Source of the DNA: Hydrogenophaga palleronii NBRC 102513
GTDB taxonomy: Bacteria; Pseudomonadota; Gammaproteobacteria; Burkholderiales; Burkholderiaceae_C
Reading direction: 5' to 3'
Length of the DNA: 36,219 bases
Assembly: GCF_001571225.1 (NCBI RefSeq)
Contig: NZ_BCTJ01000036.1
Span: forward strand, 1-36,219
Below the pieces are notes generated by a model, which saw nothing but the letters and a program-made list of their open reading frames with translations, made no database searches and had not been told where the DNA came from. Positions 33,518 to 36,219 of the stretch are shown piece after piece (the first letter of the stretch is position 1; every line of letters begins with the position of its first letter). The translations under genes and the position numbers were made by a program.

Positions 33518-34456
33518 ATGGTCACCAAAAAACCCAAGGGCCTCGGCCGCGGACTCGAAGCCTTGCTCGGCCCCAAAGTGGTGGAGGGCGCTGCCGCCCC
33601 CGGCGCTGAAGCCGCCGCCGGCGGCCTGCCGACCACGCTGGCACTCGACCAGCTGGTGGCCGGCATGTACCAGCCGCGCACCCACATGGACGAAGGCGCG
33701 CTCTACGAGCTGGCCGAGTCCATCAAGGTCCAGGGCATCATGCAGCCCATCCTGGTGCGGCAACTGGCCGACGGCCCGAACGCCGGCAAGTACGAAATCA
33801 TCGCCGGCGAGCGGCGCTTCCGTGCCTCGAAGCTGGCCGGGCTGGACAGCGTGCCGGTGTTGGTGCGCGACGTGCCCAACGAGTCGGCCGCCGCCATGGC
33901 GCTGATCGAGAACATCCAGCGCGAAGACCTGAACCCCCTGGAGGAGGCCCATGGCCTGCAACGGTTGGTGAAAGAGTTTGGGCTCACTCACGAACAGGCG
34001 GCGCAGGCCGTGGGGCGTTCGCGCAGCGCCGCCAGCAACCTGCTGCGCCTGCTGCAGCTGGCCGAACCGGTGCAGACCATGTTGATGGCGGGTGACCTCG
34101 ACATGGGCCATGCGCGCGCGCTGCTGGCGCTGGACAAGGCGCACCAGATCACGGCCGGCAACCAGATCGCAGCCAAGAAGATGTCGGTGCGCGAGGCCGA
34201 AAGCCTGGTGAAGAAGCTGGGCGCCGAGTTCGCGCTGGCGCCCCAGAAGCTGCAGAAGGAAAAGTCGCGTGACATCCGCCGCGTGGAAGAAGAGCTGGCC
34301 GACCTGCTGACCGCCGAGGTCGAGGTGCGGGTGAAAAAACGCGTCAAGCGCCACGGCCGCGTTGAACAGATGGGCGAGGTGGCGATCCAGTTCGGTTCGC
34401 TGGAAGCCCTCAATGGCCTGATCGACCGCCTGCGCGGCGCGTCCAGCGGGCACTGA
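33518..34456 (+). CDS. parB: Chromosome-partition protein ParB (Spo0J)
   Basis: A 312-residue ParB CTPase clamp. The N-terminal KKPKGLGRGLEALLG binds ParA. The CTP-binding motifs are GIMQPI, AGERRFRA and ENIQREDLNPLEEA. The helix-turn-helix (LTHEQAAQAVGRSRSAASNLLRL) reads parS and the C-terminal dimerisation region follows the charged EVEVRVKKRVKRHGR. It loads at the four parS sites upstream and spreads. The ATG at 33518 has AGGA 9 bases upstream. A GC-rich palindrome follows the stop. Confidence 0.95.
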   Translation: MVTKKPKGLGRGLEALLGPKVVEGAAAPGAEAAAGGLPTTLALDQLVAGMYQPRTHMDEGALYELAESIKVQGIMQPILVRQLADGPNAGKYEIIAGERRFRASKLAGLDSVPVLVRDVPNESAAAMALIENIQREDLNPLEEAHGLQRLVKEFGLTHEQAAQAVGRSRSAASNLLRLLQLAEPVQTMLMAGDLDMGHARALLALDKAHQITAGNQIAAKKMSVREAESLVKKLGAEFALAPQKLQKEKSRDIRRVEEELADLLTAEVEVRVKKRVKRHGRVEQMGEVAIQFGSLEALNGLIDRLRGASSGH

Positions 34457-34469
34457 GCCTGGCCGGGAA

Positions 34470-34489
34470 GGGCCGCCCGCGGGCGGTCC
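34470..34489. terminator. GC-rich palindrome after parB
   Basis: CCGCCCGCGGGCGG (34473-34486) is a perfect 14 bp palindrome, extendable outward by one wobble and two pairs. It lies 14 bases after the parB stop but no T-tract follows, so termination is only possible, not clear. Confidence 0.35.
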
Positions 34490-34532
34490 GGTCCGGGTGC
34501 CGGGCGGCCACGGGCTCTGAAATGCACCGGTT

Positions 34533-34553
34533 TTGCCGCTGTTATCGCGGCAA
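34533..34553. promoter_or_regulatory. Inverted repeat upstream of chemoreceptor gene
   Basis: TTGCCGC (34533-34539) and GCGGCAA (34547-34553) form a perfect 7 bp inverted repeat with a 7 bp AT-richer spacer, 100 bases before the MCP start. It could be an operator or part of a promoter; no clear sigma-28 or sigma-70 pair is visible. Confidence 0.3.
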
Positions 34554-34653
34554 TGCTGCGGTGTTGCGCTGCCTAACCTGAGTGCACCCAGTCGTGGGGG
34601 CAATGTGCCTCTGTCTGAAAGCGGCTTCCCGACCTGGGTACGAGGGCCTTCCC

Positions 34654-36201
34654 ATGTCGCCACGCTTGAATCTCGGGCAGCGCTTGCTGCTCATCAACTC
34701 CGCTTTGGTCGTGCTGCTGCTGGCCGTTGCGGGCATTGTCTGGGTGATGATGGGGAGGGTCTCGCAAGAGGCCGACCTGATCAACCAGACCAACGTGCCC
34801 CAGCTGCAAAGCATTGCAGAACTGGAGCTGAACGTGACCCGCACCTCCCTGCAGGTGCGCCACGCCATCCTCTCGCGCAACGCCGCCGAGCTCGATGCCA
34901 CCCTGGCCGACATCGGCGACAAGAAGAAGCTGCTGCAGGAGCGCCTGAGAACCTTCGGCGCGGCCATGATCGACGACGCCGGCCGGCAGGCGTTTGCGCC
35001 CTTGCCTGCGCTGATGGACGAGTTCTGGCGCCACGGCGAAGCCAACGTGGCGCTCATCCAGCAGGGCCGCAAGGACGACGCGTTCGCCTACCTGGTGGAC
35101 CACACCATCCCCGCGCGCAACGCCTTGCTGGTGCCGCTGGCCAGCGAGAAGACGCGCCAGGGCGAGCGCTTGTCCTCCCGCATCTCCGAAATCGAAACCC
35201 TGTCGAAGCTCGACCGCGACATCGTGGTGGCGGCGGTCGGGCTGGTGACGCTGGGCCTGATCGGGCTCGCCGTCTACCTGCGGCGTGTGGTGCGCTCGCT
35301 GGGCGCCGACCCCGACGAACTCAAGCGCATTGCCGACGCGGTGGCCGCCGGAGACCTCGGCGTGTCCATGCAGGTGCGCGCTGGTGATACCCAGAGCGCG
35401 CTGGCCGCGTTGCGCACCATGACGCAGAAGCTGACGGTGTCGGTGCAGGCGGTGCGCAGCGGTGCCGAGTCGGTGTCCAACGGCAGCGCAGAAATCGCCT
35501 CGGGCAACAGCGACCTGTCGCGCCGCACCGAAAGCCAGGCCAGCGCGCTGGAAGAAACCTCCGCCTCGATGGAGCAACTGGGCAGCACGGTGACGCAGAA
35601 CGCCGACCACGCACGCACCGCCAACCAGCTGGCGCAGGGCGCCTCCGCCGTGGCGCAGCAGGGCGGAGATGTGGTCAATGAAGTGGTGCAGACCATGAAG
35701 GACATCGAGGCCAGCTCGAAGAAGATCGCCGACATCATCGCGGTGATCGACGGCATCGCCTTCCAGACCAACATCCTGGCGCTCAACGCCGCGGTGGAAG
35801 CGGCGCGCGCCGGCGAGCAGGGCCGCGGCTTCGCGGTGGTGGCCGGCGAGGTGCGCAACCTCGCGCAACGCTCCAGCCAGGCGGCGAAGGAGATCAAGGA
35901 TCTGATCGGCGAGAGCGTCGGCCGGGTCGAGCAGGGTGTGCTACTGGCCGACAAGGCCGGCACCACCATGCAGGAGGTGGTGGGCAGCATCCGCCGCGTC
36001 AGCGACCTGGTGGGCGAGATCAGCAGCGCCAGCACCGAACAGAGTGCCGGTGTGTCGCAGGTCGGCGAGGCCGTGATCCAGATGGACCAGACCACACAGC
36101 AGAACGCCGCCCTGGTTGAACAGATGTCGGCCTCTGCCACCAGCCTGCGCCAGCAGGCACAGGACCTGGTGCAGGCGGTGGCGGTGTTCAAGCTGAAGTG
36201 A
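34654..36201 (+). CDS. Methyl-accepting chemotaxis protein
   Basis: A 515-residue transmembrane chemoreceptor. TM1 is about residues 10-33, and TM2 about 190-210 ([20 protein letters not shown]). The ~155-residue periplasmic domain is mostly helical, of the four-helix-bundle size. A HAMP domain ([15 protein letters not shown]) precedes the signalling coiled coil, whose highly conserved hairpin tip (about 365-407) includes [20 protein letters not shown]. Class and tip resemble the Tar/Tsr-like 36H group. The C-terminus FKLK lacks an NWETF-type CheR tether. The ATG at 34654 has GAGGG 7 bases upstream. The ligand is unknown. Confidence 0.93.
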   Translation: MSPRLNLGQRLLLINSALVVLLLAVAGIVWVMMGRVSQEADLINQTNVPQLQSIAELELNVTRTSLQVRHAILSRNAAELDATLADIGDKKKLLQERLRTFGAAMIDDAGRQAFAPLPALMDEFWRHGEANVALIQQGRKDDAFAYLVDHTIPARNALLVPLASEKTRQGERLSSRISEIETLSKLDRDIVVAAVGLVTLGLIGLAVYLRRVVRSLGADPDELKRIADAVAAGDLGVSMQVRAGDTQSALAALRTMTQKLTVSVQAVRSGAESVSNGSAEIASGNSDLSRRTESQASALEETSASMEQLGSTVTQNADHARTANQLAQGASAVAQQGGDVVNEVVQTMKDIEASSKKIADIIAVIDGIAFQTNILALNAAVEAARAGEQGRGFAVVAGEVRNLAQRSSQAAKEIKDLIGESVGRVEQGVLLADKAGTTMQEVVGSIRRVSDLVGEISSASTEQSAGVSQVGEAVIQMDQTTQQNAALVEQMSASATSLRQQAQDLVQAVAVFKLK

Positions 36202-36219
36202 TTTCGGAGCGCCCCCCTG

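Overview
The window is a high-GC stretch of a bacterial chromosome with dense, mostly co-directional genes. Gene content (polyamine catabolism genes, mprF-acvB, mnmG-rsmG-parA-parB), codon bias and a family of short palindromic intergenic repeats fit a betaproteobacterium of the Comamonadaceae, perhaps Hydrogenophaga-like. The taxonomic call is inference. I saw no rRNA, tRNA, CRISPR array, insertion sequence or phage gene. Bases 1-190 hold no gene I recognise.

Region 1 (0.2-6.6 kb). A class III aminotransferase (-) diverges from a YbfB/YjiJ-type MFS exporter (+) across a region with two strong dyads. A GstA-type glutathione transferase (-) then diverges from an agmatinase plus a PuuB-type gamma-glutamylputrescine oxidase. 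A small thioesterase-fold gene lies behind a MocR-type regulator, both on the minus strand.

Region 2 (6.6-21.2 kb) is a polyamine-utilisation cluster. The MocR regulator diverges from puuD, puuA, spuC, potF-potG-potH-potI, an aldehyde dehydrogenase (puuC-like), gabT/puuE and a second, type III-like glutamine-synthetase homologue. Together with agmatinase and PuuB this encodes uptake of putrescine/spermidine and two parallel routes to GABA. One is the gamma-glutamylated Puu route; the other is direct transamination (SpuC) followed by aldehyde oxidation. GabT then yields succinate semialdehyde. Seven copies of a ~70 bp three-hairpin repeat sit between genes here (2.9-18.5 kb) and none was found in the rest, apart from possible fragments at the window edges. 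Two further candidate regulatory patterns are described: three CCAWWTGG octamers between mocR and puuD, and a 10-mer CACTTCGCRC placed exactly 30 nt before three start codons.

Region 3 (21.2-28.7 kb) holds a kinase-fold protein, a cytochrome b561, a class II aldolase/adducin protein, a YkgJ-type cysteine-cluster protein, a translationally coupled mprF-acvB pair (lysyl-phosphatidylglycerol synthesis/flipping and its hydrolysis) and an NADPH-dependent FMN reductase.

Region 4 (28.8-36.2 kb) is a chromosome-partition neighbourhood: mnmG, rsmG, a LysE exporter, parA, an RBBP9/YdeN-type hydrolase, parB and a methyl-accepting chemotaxis protein. Four near-perfect 16 bp parS sites lie inside mnmG (two), rsmG and at the start of the hydrolase gene, so the window probably lies in the origin-proximal part of the chromosome.
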